A DNA stretch of 9,128 bases from JBOHUX01 sp050734915 (GTDB lineage: Bacteria > Chloroflexota > Dormibacteria > Dormibacterales > Dormibacteraceae). The notes below the pieces were generated by a model. That model was not told where the DNA came from. It did not search any database and was given only the letters and a program-made list of their open reading frames with translations. The stretch is from the NCBI GenBank assembly GCA_050734915.1, contig JBOHUX010000092.1:1-9128 (forward strand). Direction: 5' to 3'. A program made the translations under genes and the position numbers. Below are positions 1-5,659 of this stretch, piece after piece. Numbering within the stretch: the first letter of the stretch is position 1; every line of letters begins with the position of its first letter.

Positions 1-174
1 GGCGTGAACCGCGTCGAGGGCGGCCTGGTGGGCGACGTCGAGCGGGAGGTGGCCGGCATCGCCGGCTGGCTGACCCCGGTCCCCGGCGGTGTCGGTCCGA
101 TGACGGTCGCCATGCTGATGCGGAACACCCTGGCCGCCGCGGAGCGGCAGGGCGCTGCCGGGGGGACGATCTGA
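1..174 (+). CDS. folD: FolD, C-terminal fragment (5,10-methylene-THF dehydrogenase/cyclohydrolase)
   Basis: The reading frame is open from the first base and ends at TGA 172-174, giving 57 residues of a C-terminus. The segment TPVPGGVGPMTVAMLMRNT is the hallmark C-terminal motif of FolD, which oxidises 5,10-methylene-tetrahydrofolate to methenyl-THF with NADP and hydrolyses that to 10-formyl-THF in the cytosol. The preceding GVNRVEGGLVGDV corresponds to the GxxRxxxGLxGDV stretch before it. The N-terminal catalytic part lies outside the window. The stop overlaps the proposed CTG start of folC, so the two folate genes are probably translationally coupled. Confidence 0.93.
   Translation, partial: GVNRVEGGLVGDVEREVAGIAGWLTPVPGGVGPMTVAMLMRNTLAAAERQGAAGGTI
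160..166 (+). promoter_or_regulatory. Shine-Dalgarno-like G-run before the CTG start of folC
   Basis: A run of six G followed by A ends 4 nt before CTG 171-173. It lies within the last codons of folD. It is the only purine-rich candidate ribosome site for a folC start that would keep the conserved N-terminus, and so supports CTG 171 over ATG 249. The match to GGAGG is imperfect. Confidence 0.4.
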
Positions 175-1466
175 TCGCGGGGCTGCTCCCGCTCACCTAT
201 CCCCAGGCGCTCGACTACCTGACCGGGCTCGGCCGCTTCGGCATCAAGATGGGCCAGGAGCGCGTCCGCGCCATCCTCGCGGAGCTCGGACATCCCGAAT
301 CGGGCCTGCGCGGCGCCCTGATCGCGGGGACGAACGGGAAGGGGTCGACGGCGGCGGTGCTGGCTTCGATCCTCAGCTGTGCCGGCCATCGCGTGGGGCT
401 GATGCCGAAGCCCCACCTCAGCTCGTACACGGAGCGGATCCAGATCGACGGCCGTCCGATCGGGGAGGAAGAGTTCGCGGCCGCGGTCGCCGCCATCCGG
501 GACCCCGTGGAGGGGATCGCCGCCCGGTTCGGTCACCCGACCGAGTTCGAGATCCTGACCGCGCTTGCCGTCGCCCACCTTGCGCCCCGCGTCGACCGCC
601 TCGTCTGCGAGGTGGGCATGGGGGGGCGCCTCGACGCCACCAACGTGCTCGAGCTCGGCGTCGCGGTGGTCACCAATGTCGCCCTCGACCACCGGCAGTA
701 CCTGGGCGACACGGTGGAGGAGATCGCCGCCGAGAAGGCCGCCATCGTCAAGCCCGGCAACGCCGTCGTGACGGCCGCGCGGCCGCCGGCGCTGGCGGTG
801 GTGGAGGCCGCCGCCCGGGGAAGAGGCGGCCCCCTCTGGCGTCTTGGCCAGGAGATCCGCCTCACGTCTCGTTCCCTCGGCTGGGAGGGGGTCGAGCTGG
901 ACGTCGCCGGGCCCGGCTTCGAGCACCGGGGCCTGCGCACGCGGCTGCTCGGGCTGCACCAGGCAGAGAACGCGGCTCTGGCCGTGGCGGCCGCGCACGC
1001 GCTGGGGGACGCCGGCGAGGACTCGGTGCGAGCCGGCCTGGAACGCACCCGCTGGCCCGGGCGCCTGGAACTGGTCGCCAGCTCGCCGCGGGTGCTGCTC
1101 GACGGCGGCCACAATCCCGACGGTCTCGGCCGGACCGGCGCCGAGCTCCGCCGGCTGATCGGCGGCGAGGCGCTGGTGATCGTCTTCGGCGCCATGGCGG
1201 ACAAGGACCTGGCGGGTCTCGCCGAAGCGCTGCGGGAGATGGCTCCGGCCGCGGTGGTGTTCACCGCCGCCGCCGGCGCGGGCGGCCGGGCCGCAAGCCC
1301 GGGGGAGCTGCGCCGGATCTACGGGATGGGCACCGTCGCCACCCCGGCGGCGGCGGCGGTGGAGCGCGCGCGTGACCTCGCCGGAGGGACCGGCAACGTG
1401 CTCGTCTGCGGCTCCCTCTACCTGGTCGGTGAGGTGAGGCCGAGCCTGGTCGGCGGAGAGCACTGA
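171..1466 (+). CDS. folC: FolC, folylpolyglutamate synthase / dihydrofolate synthase
   Basis: FolC is a cytosolic Mur-ligase-family enzyme that uses ATP to join glutamate to dihydropteroate and/or to tetrahydrofolates. Visible motifs, numbered from CTG 171, are the P-loop AGTNGKGST (52-60), the substrate-loop region EFEILTALA, EVGMGGRLDATNV, the LDH...LGDTVEEIAAEKAAI segment with the Lys that is usually carbamylated, WPGRLELV and LLDGGHNPDG. The first ATG (249) would remove the family's conserved N-terminal helix, here TYPQALDYLTGLGRFGIK, which is encoded in frame just upstream. No ATG, GTG or TTG lies in frame in the stretch I checked back to about position 60. CTG 171 overlaps the folD stop as CTGA and gives 431 residues, close to the usual 420-430. 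A downstream CTG (183) is a less likely alternative. Function is near certain; the start is inferred. Confidence 0.93.
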   Translation: MIAGLLPLTYPQALDYLTGLGRFGIKMGQERVRAILAELGHPESGLRGALIAGTNGKGSTAAVLASILSCAGHRVGLMPKPHLSSYTERIQIDGRPIGEEEFAAAVAAIRDPVEGIAARFGHPTEFEILTALAVAHLAPRVDRLVCEVGMGGRLDATNVLELGVAVVTNVALDHRQYLGDTVEEIAAEKAAIVKPGNAVVTAARPPALAVVEAAARGRGGPLWRLGQEIRLTSRSLGWEGVELDVAGPGFEHRGLRTRLLGLHQAENAALAVAAAHALGDAGEDSVRAGLERTRWPGRLELVASSPRVLLDGGHNPDGLGRTGAELRRLIGGEALVIVFGAMADKDLAGLAEALREMAPAAVVFTAAAGAGGRAASPGELRRIYGMGTVATPAAAAVERARDLAGGTGNVLVCGSLYLVGEVRPSLVGGEH

Positions 1467-1486
1467 ACGCGGGTGATCGAGGACCG

Positions 1487-2170
1487 TTGAAGCCGTCGCT
1501 GAGGCGGCCCGCCGCGGGCCCCCGGGAGCCCTGCCGGATCCATCCGCTCGGCGACGCGGCGCTTCTGATCGAGATCGGATCCCGCGTCGACACCGCACTC
1601 AACTCGCGTGCCCTTGCCCTGGCGGCCGCGCTCGGGAGGCGCCCCGACGTCCGGGAGGCGGTGGCGGGCTACGCGAGCGTGACTGTCCACTACGACCCCG
1701 ACACAGTGGACATGGAATCGCTGGAGGATGCCATCCGGCGACGCATGGCGAGGCCGAGGGGGACGCCGGGCCGGGAACGCCTGCACCGGATCCCAGTCGT
1801 CTACGACGGCCCTGACCTGGAGGAGGCGGCAGCCGCGCTGGGCATCGGCGCCGGAGAGATCGTCCGCCTCCACAGCGCCCCCATCTACCGAGTCTTCATG
1901 CTCGGGTTCGTGCCCGGGTTCGCCTATCTGGGGCCGCTGCCGCCGGAGCTCCGCCTGCCCAGGCGCAGCGTCCCCCGGACCGCCGTCCCGGCCGGCTCGG
2001 TCGGCGTTGCGGGCGCGCAGACGGCCGTCTATCCGTTCGCCAGCCCCGGCGGCTGGCACCTGATCGGGCGCACCCACCTGAGGCTCTTCCTGCCCGACTC
2101 CGATCCCCCCACCCTCCTGCACCCGGGCGACCGGGTCCGCTTCACGCCGCTGGCACGGGAGCCCGCGTGA
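1487..2170 (+). CDS. pxpB: PxpB, 5-oxoprolinase subunit B (KipI-type)
   Basis: PxpB is a subunit of the PxpABC complex, which hydrolyses 5-oxoproline (pyroglutamate) to glutamate with ATP; older annotations call it KipI or allophanate hydrolase subunit 1. Family signatures are LGDAALLIEIG (21-31), GYASVTVHYDP (61-71), LGFVPGFAYLG (139-149), the Pro/Arg-rich stretch after it, and SPGGWHLIGRT (186-196). The 227-residue length is normal. The start is TTG 1487 with GAGGA 3 nt upstream. This is weak, but no ATG or GTG occurs in frame before the conserved region; CTG 1499 is an alternative. It lies 20 nt after folC and its stop overlaps the GTG of pxpC, so folD-folC-pxpB-pxpC look like one transcript. 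Confidence 0.92.
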   Translation: MKPSLRRPAAGPREPCRIHPLGDAALLIEIGSRVDTALNSRALALAAALGRRPDVREAVAGYASVTVHYDPDTVDMESLEDAIRRRMARPRGTPGRERLHRIPVVYDGPDLEEAAAALGIGAGEIVRLHSAPIYRVFMLGFVPGFAYLGPLPPELRLPRRSVPRTAVPAGSVGVAGAQTAVYPFASPGGWHLIGRTHLRLFLPDSDPPTLLHPGDRVRFTPLAREPA

Positions 2171-3102
2171 GCCCGCTGCTGCGGGTCGAGGCACCCGGTC
2201 TTCTGACGACCATCCAGGACCTGGGACGGCCGGGCCACCGCGCCGCCGGGGTGTCCCCCGGGGGCGCCATGGACCGGTTCGCCCTGATGGCCGGCAACCG
2301 CCTGGTGGGCAACGAGGCGGGCGCCCCGGCCCTCGAATGCACGCTTCGCGGCCCCACGCTGGTGACGTCGAGAGGGTGCCTGGTCGCGATCACCGGCGGG
2401 GATCTGGAGCCCCGCGTCAACGGCGTGCCCGTCCCCATGTGGGAGAGCTTCATGCTCGGTCCCGGCGACCGCCTCGCGTTCGGCACCCGGCGTGCCGGTG
2501 CCCGGGCGTACGTGGCGGTGGGCGGCGGGCTGGCCGCGCAGAGGTGGCTGGGCTCGGCCTCCACCTACCTGCTCGTCGGACGAGGTGGCTTCCAGGGCCG
2601 GGTCCTTGGCGCCGGCGACGAGCTGGAGATCGCCCTGGAACCGACCGGGCCCCGCATCGCGGGGCGCCGGCTGCCGGTCGAGCTCCGCCCCCGGTACGGC
2701 CCCGGCTCGCGGCTGATGGCGATCGCGGGACCCCACGCCGACCGTCTCGCCGAGGGCGCGGGTGCCGATCTCTTCGGCGGCCACTTCACCGTCGCCCGGG
2801 ACGCCGACCGCATGGGCTACCGGCTGGAGGGCCCCCGGCTCCGGTGGCGGGGCCAGGAACTGGTCTCCATGGGGGTGACCGCCGGCTGCGTCCAGGTGCC
2901 TCCCTCGGGAGAGCCGATCCTGCTCATGGCCGACCACCAGACCGCGGGCGGCTACCCGGTCGTCGCCTGCCTGGGCGCCTGCTCCCTGCCCGCCGCCGCC
3001 CAACTGCTGCCCGGCGACGGACTCGAGCTGGAGAAGGTCCCGGTCGCGACCGCGCAGTCCGAGTGGCGGCGGCTCCTGGCTGGGCTCGAAACCCTCACCT
3101 GA
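2167..3102 (+). CDS. pxpC: PxpC, 5-oxoprolinase subunit C (biotin-dependent carboxyltransferase-like)
   Basis: This is the second subunit gene of ATP-dependent 5-oxoprolinase (KipA / allophanate hydrolase subunit 2 fold). Recognition rests on PGLLTTIQDLGRPG (10-23), VSPGGAMDRFALMAGNRLVGN (29-49), LECTLRGPTL, the AITGGDL segment, MGYRLEGP, and the late region with IQ/QVPPSGEPILLMADHQTAGGYP. At 311 residues it is near the family norm. The GTG at 2167 overlaps the pxpB TGA in a GTGA junction, implying coupled translation of a stoichiometric pair. The partner pxpA lies on the opposite strand at 3763-4470 instead of in this operon. pxpC ends the plus-strand cluster, and 155 nt separate it from the convergent peroxiredoxin gene. 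Confidence 0.93.
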   Translation: MSPLLRVEAPGLLTTIQDLGRPGHRAAGVSPGGAMDRFALMAGNRLVGNEAGAPALECTLRGPTLVTSRGCLVAITGGDLEPRVNGVPVPMWESFMLGPGDRLAFGTRRAGARAYVAVGGGLAAQRWLGSASTYLLVGRGGFQGRVLGAGDELEIALEPTGPRIAGRRLPVELRPRYGPGSRLMAIAGPHADRLAEGAGADLFGGHFTVARDADRMGYRLEGPRLRWRGQELVSMGVTAGCVQVPPSGEPILLMADHQTAGGYPVVACLGACSLPAAAQLLPGDGLELEKVPVATAQSEWRRLLAGLETLT

Positions 3103-3230
3103 CCCGCCGAGAGGGACGCTTGCCGCGCTACAGGCGCCCTTCCGATGCCGACCTCGAGGAGCTGGTCGAGACCCAACCCTTCCCAGAGCTCAAGGACCTC
3201 GTTCCTCCCGCTCACGACGATCGGCGTGAT

Positions 3231-3248
3231 CCGGCGCGCCTCCGCCGG
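3231..3248 (-). terminator. Possible hairpin after the peroxiredoxin gene
   Basis: On the minus strand, CCGGCG and CGCCGG form a 6-bp stem around a 6-nt loop, starting 10 nt after the peroxiredoxin stop. No U-tract follows. It may be a weak or factor-assisted terminator between two convergent operons, or a chance GC hairpin. No other terminator-like structure stood out in 3103-3257. Confidence 0.25.
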
Positions 3249-3257
3249 GGCTGTCGC

Positions 3258-3749
3258 CTATCGCCCGGCCACGATGCGGGCCGCGCGGAGCACCTCGTTC
3301 ACGTCGGGCATCGGCTGCTCCTTCGAGCGCACCCAGCGCCAGCGGACGACCCCCTCGGGGTCGAGGATGAAGACCGAGCGGTTGGGCATCCCCGAGTAGC
3401 CGTCCACGTCCTCCCGCCGGACGCCCCAGGAATCGACCAGCCGGCGCTCGAAGTCGGCCACCAGCTCGAAGGGAAGGCCGTCCATCTCCTTGGCGAAGGC
3501 CTGGTGCGAGAAGACGCTGTCGACACTGGCGGCGAAGATGGCCACGCCGGCCTTCTCGAACTCGGGATGCAGGGTCCGGAACTCGGACAGCTCGCCCTTT
3601 CAGCCGCCCGTGAAGTCGAGCGCGTAGAAGGCGATCACGGTCGCCCGATGCTTGCCGGCCTCCTCGCTGAGCCGAATCTCGCCGCCGCTGGTGACGGGCA
3701 GCTTGAAGTCGGGCGCCGGCTCGCCCACGTCCAGCATCTTCCTGGCCAT
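3258..3749 (-). CDS. Selenocysteine-containing peroxiredoxin (AhpC/TSA family, AhpE-like, 1-Sec); TGA 3602-3600 read as Sec
   Basis: Read through its in-frame TGA, the frame gives a complete 163-residue thioredoxin-fold peroxiredoxin that would reduce H2O2 or organic peroxides. The N-terminus is typical (VGEPAPDFKLP, 8-18). The active-site strand reads VIAFYALDFTGG, then TGA as residue 50, then KGELSEFRTLHPEFE. This fits the PxxxTxxC consensus with TGA exactly at the peroxidatic cysteine, although the motif Pro is Ala43. Thr47 and the likely catalytic Arg124 (in NRSVFILD) are kept. There is no cysteine anywhere, so no resolving Cys, as in one-Cys AhpE-type enzymes. A SECIS-like hairpin follows the TGA, and family similarity continues in the same frame to TAG 3260-3258. 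The start is ATG 3749, 13 nt after pxpA; ATG 3737 is an alternative and Shine-Dalgarno signals are weak for both. A conventional caller would report only the fragment 3258-3545. A nonsense mutation is the other explanation but fits poorly. Confidence 0.88.
3571..3599 (-). promoter_or_regulatory. Candidate bacterial SECIS element of the peroxiredoxin
   Basis: Directly after UGA (3602-3600) the mRNA has an 11-nt spacer, then GUCCG (3588-3584), loop AGUUC (3583-3579) and CGGAC (3578-3574). The stem is perfect and the loop has G as its second base, 18 nt after the UGA. This matches the described bacterial SECIS: a stem-loop within the coding sequence, a small apical loop, and a G in its first two positions about 16-37 nt after the codon. 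A lower AGG/CCU pairing (3598-3596 with 3573-3571) could extend it across a 7-nt bulge. SelB binding is inferred. Confidence 0.7.
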
Positions 3750-3762
3750 CGCCTGACGAAGT

Positions 3763-4470
3763 CTAGATGTGTGAACCAGCCCCGCGCGCGCCCGGCCGCA
3801 GGGGGCCGGTCACCACCCCCGCCCCGTCGAGCGCGCGCCGGACGGCCCGCGCCACCTCGGCGGCCCCGGGCGAGTCACCGTGCAGGCAGATGGTGTCGAG
3901 GGCGCCCGAGCGCGCCAGCCGCACCGCCTGGAGCGCGGCCCCCCCCGGCCCCAGGAGCGCGCCCGGTTCCGAGCGCGGGACGAGCCCGCGGTGCTCCGTA
4001 TAACCGCGGTCGGCGAACCCTTCCCGGTAGGCGGCGAGTCCGGCCCGGCGGGCGGCGCCGATGATCTCGGAGCCGGGCTGGCCGATCAGGCCCAACCCCC
4101 ACTCGGACGCCACCCGGGCCAGGACGGCGGCGGCCTCGGGATCCTCCTGGCAGCGGTGGTAGAGGGCGCCGTGCGGCTTGACGTAGGAGATGGGTCCGGC
4201 GCCGGCGAGGAGGCCGACCTGGGCTCGGAGCAGGCTCTCGACCTCGGCGATCGAGAGCCCGATCTCCTCGCGCCCGCGGCCCGCCCGATCCGGGTAGCCG
4301 GGGTGGGCGCCGACCTCGACGCCGAGCTCCCGGCAGCGGCAGGCGGTGGCGACCGCCAGCCCGGCCGAGCCCGCGTGGGCTCCGCAGCAGACGCTGGCGC
4401 TGTCGACCAGCGCCAGGATCAGCTCGTCGTCACCGGCACCCTCCCCGAGGTCGCAGTTGAGGTTGAGCAC
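3763..4470 (-). CDS. pxpA: PxpA, 5-oxoprolinase subunit A (LamB/YcsF family)
   Basis: PxpA is the third subunit of the ATP-dependent 5-oxoprolinase complex. Motifs are NCDLGEG (5-11), the VCCGAHAG loop (27-34; usually ACGFHAG), GAHPGYPD (54-61), VKPHGALY (97-104), EGFADRGY and CLHGD. At 235 residues it is slightly shorter than the usual 245-255 but has every core motif. The start is GTG 4470, which places NCDLGEG at the normal distance from the N-terminus. It has no clear Shine-Dalgarno and lies at the edge of an 18-bp perfect palindrome. It sits 26 nt after the mogA-type gene and 13 nt before the selenoperoxiredoxin. Its partners pxpB and pxpC are in the convergent operon, so the complex is encoded from two transcripts. 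Confidence 0.93.
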   Translation of the reverse strand: MLNLNCDLGEGAGDDELILALVDSASVCCGAHAGSAGLAVATACRCRELGVEVGAHPGYPDRAGRGREEIGLSIAEVESLLRAQVGLLAGAGPISYVKPHGALYHRCQEDPEAAAVLARVASEWGLGLIGQPGSEIIGAARRAGLAAYREGFADRGYTEHRGLVPRSEPGALLGPGGAALQAVRLARSGALDTICLHGDSPGAAEVARAVRRALDGAGVVTGPLRPGARGAGSHI

Positions 4471-4486
4471 CCGGCCCGGGCCGGGT
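4469..4486. repeat. 18-bp perfect palindrome at the pxpA start
   Basis: ACCCGGCCCGGGCCGGGT equals its own reverse complement and runs from the pxpA start codon into the 26-nt gap after the mogA-type gene. In the mRNA it could fold back or pair between copies and mask the ribosome site. GC-rich palindromes also arise by chance in such DNA, so a function is not shown. Confidence 0.5.
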
Positions 4487-4496
4487 CGCGCCCCGG

Positions 4497-4970
4497 TCAG
4501 TGGGCTGTCGCCCCGTGCAGGAGGCGGACCGCGTGCTCGAGCGTGGGCAGGACCGCGGCCAGCGACTCCCGAGCCCCCCTCTCGCTGCCGGGCAGGTTCA
4601 GGATCAGGCTCTGGCCGCGGACCCCGGCCACGGCCCTCGAGAGAGCCGACATGGGCGTCGTCGCCAGGCCCGCCCGGCGCATCTGCTCGGCGAGTCCGGG
4701 GACCTGGTAGTCGAGCACCGACTCGGTCGCCTGCGGGGTCACGTCTCGAGGCCCGAGGCCGGTCCCGCCGGCGGTGACGATGAGATCGTGGCCGAGCTGC
4801 GCGGCGGCGGCCAGCGCCGAGGCGATGCGGTCGCGGTCGTCGGGCACCGTCTCCGTGGCGGGGATGTCGAAGCCCGCTCCGGCCAGCATGGCGACGACTG
4901 CCGGCCCGCTCCGATCCTCCATCTCACCGGCGGCGCAGCGGTCGCTGACGGTGATCACCCAGGCCCTCAT
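4497..4970 (-). CDS. MogA/MoaB-family molybdopterin adenylyltransferase
   Basis: Enzymes of this family adenylylate molybdopterin with MgATP before molybdate insertion, a late step in cytosolic molybdenum cofactor synthesis. The 157-residue protein has the family start WVITVSDR (4-11), DRSGP (19-23), VPDDRDRI (42-49), the signature GGTGLGPRDVTPQ (68-80) and a C-terminal LPGSERGARESL. The start is ATG 4970, whose last two bases overlap the moaC stop in an ATGA junction, so the two Moco genes are coupled. MogA and MoaB forms cannot be separated safely by eye; VPDD and GPRDVTP lean toward MogA-like activity. It is followed by pxpA, an unrelated pathway, in the same orientation. Confidence 0.9.
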   Translation of the reverse strand: MRAWVITVSDRCAAGEMEDRSGPAVVAMLAGAGFDIPATETVPDDRDRIASALAAAAQLGHDLIVTAGGTGLGPRDVTPQATESVLDYQVPGLAEQMRRAGLATTPMSALSRAVAGVRGQSLILNLPGSERGARESLAAVLPTLEHAVRLLHGATAH

Positions 4971-5446
4971 GGCCTTCGCCAGTGGCCGCTCCTGCCGCCA
5001 CGCTTCTCCAGCAGGCGGACGGACTCGATGAAGACCCCCGCCTCCACCGCCTTCACCATGTCGATCACCGCCAGACCCGCCACAGCGGCCGCGGTCAGCG
5101 CCTCCATCTCGACCCCGGTCCGCGCCGTCACCCGGACGGTGGCACGGATCCGGACCGCGGTCGGGAGCAGCTCGACCTTCATCTCGACCGCGCTGATCGG
5201 CAGCGGGTGGCAGAGGGGGATCAGGTCGGGCGTCCGTTTGGCCGCCATGATCCCCGCCAGCCGGGCCACGCCGAGCACGTCGCCCTTGGCCAGCGTCGAG
5301 TCCCGGACGGCCTCGGCCGTCGCCGGCTCGATGCGGACCATGCACTCCGCCACCGCCTCGCGCTCGGTGACGGGCTTGGCTCCCACGTCCACCATCCGCG
5401 CGGCCCCGGCTTCGTCGAGATGGCTCAGCGAACCGTGCTCGGTCAC
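4967..5446 (-). CDS. moaC: MoaC, cyclic pyranopterin monophosphate synthase
   Basis: MoaC converts the MoaA product, a cyclic GTP derivative, into cyclic pyranopterin monophosphate, the first stable intermediate of molybdopterin synthesis. The sequence shows MVDVGAKPVTEREA (18-31), KGDVLGVARLAGIMAAKRT (54-72) with catalytic Lys54, LIPLCHPLP (75-83) with His80, TGVEMEAL (110-117) with Glu113 and Glu115, and IDMVKAVE with Lys132. These match the residues known in the E. coli enzyme. The start is GTG 5446, giving 159 residues, the standard length. Upstream in-frame sequence is not conserved. It leads the four-gene minus-strand cluster, and a TATCCT box 7 nt before the GTG suggests a leaderless transcript. 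Confidence 0.95.
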   Translation of the reverse strand: MTEHGSLSHLDEAGAARMVDVGAKPVTEREAVAECMVRIEPATAEAVRDSTLAKGDVLGVARLAGIMAAKRTPDLIPLCHPLPISAVEMKVELLPTAVRIRATVRVTARTGVEMEALTAAAVAGLAVIDMVKAVEAGVFIESVRLLEKRGGRSGHWRRP

Positions 5447-5453
5447 AGAACTC

Positions 5454-5459
5454 AGGATA
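5454..5459 (-). promoter_or_regulatory. Possible -10 box for moaC (leaderless)
   Basis: TATCCT on the minus strand ends 7 nt before the moaC GTG, placing the expected transcription start at or next to the start codon. It fits the TAnnnT form. No convincing -35 was found. Confidence 0.4.
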
Positions 5460-5515
5460 CGTCCGGCACGGGCACTCCCTGGCGCGACGCGGCTTCGCGA
5501 AACGGGGGAGTTGGC

Positions 5516-5521
5516 TAGGAT
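5516..5521 (+). promoter_or_regulatory. Possible -10 box upstream of the HAD gene
   Basis: TAGGAT has a poor -35-like TTCGCG (5494-5499) 16 nt upstream. It lies about 135 nt before the HAD GTG, so a transcript from here would have a long leader that includes the small reading frame at 5579-5659. The match is weak, but it is the best candidate in the 5447-5655 divergent gap. Confidence 0.25.
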
Positions 5522-5578
5522 TGGACGGCGCTTGAACCTCACCGAAAGGTCCGCCACCGGCCGGCCCGCGAGGCGGCG

Positions 5579-5659
5579 GTGAGCCGGGGCCGCACCTCGA
5601 TCCTCGACGATGGCGAGCCGCCGGTCGGGTGCTCCTGCGGACGGGGTCCGGACGCGTGA
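5579..5659 (+). CDS. Possible 26-residue leader ORF overlapping the HAD start
   Basis: A GTG-initiated frame of 26 residues contains GCSCGRG near its end, and its TGA (5657-5659) overlaps the HAD GTG (5656) as GTGA, the junction type used between real genes elsewhere in this window. The peptide (SRGRTSILDDGEPPVG...) matches no family I know. It could be a coupling peptide or chance, since open frames are common in GC-rich DNA. No Shine-Dalgarno is evident. Confidence 0.2.
   Translation: MSRGRTSILDDGEPPVGCSCGRGPDA

Noticed and set aside
3258..3545. Stand-alone 95-residue protein downstream of the TGA
   Set aside because: It is the C-terminal part of the peroxiredoxin and lacks the active site. 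The matching N-terminal part lies in the same frame just before the TGA, so read-through explains both.
3600..3602. TGA as a simple nonsense mutation or sequencing error in a Cys-type peroxiredoxin
   Set aside because: It remains possible in principle, but the exact catalytic position, the intact downstream frame and the SECIS-like hairpin with the correct loop G make selenocysteine the better reading.
2337..4064. 575-codon plus-strand open frame
   Set aside because: It crosses pxpC in another frame and runs antisense to the peroxiredoxin and pxpA. The product is Arg/Pro/Gly-rich with no family features, a GC-driven shadow.
3880..4710. 276-codon plus-strand frame opposite pxpA
   Set aside because: It is antisense to pxpA and the mogA-type gene, both with full family motifs; the product has no recognisable domain.
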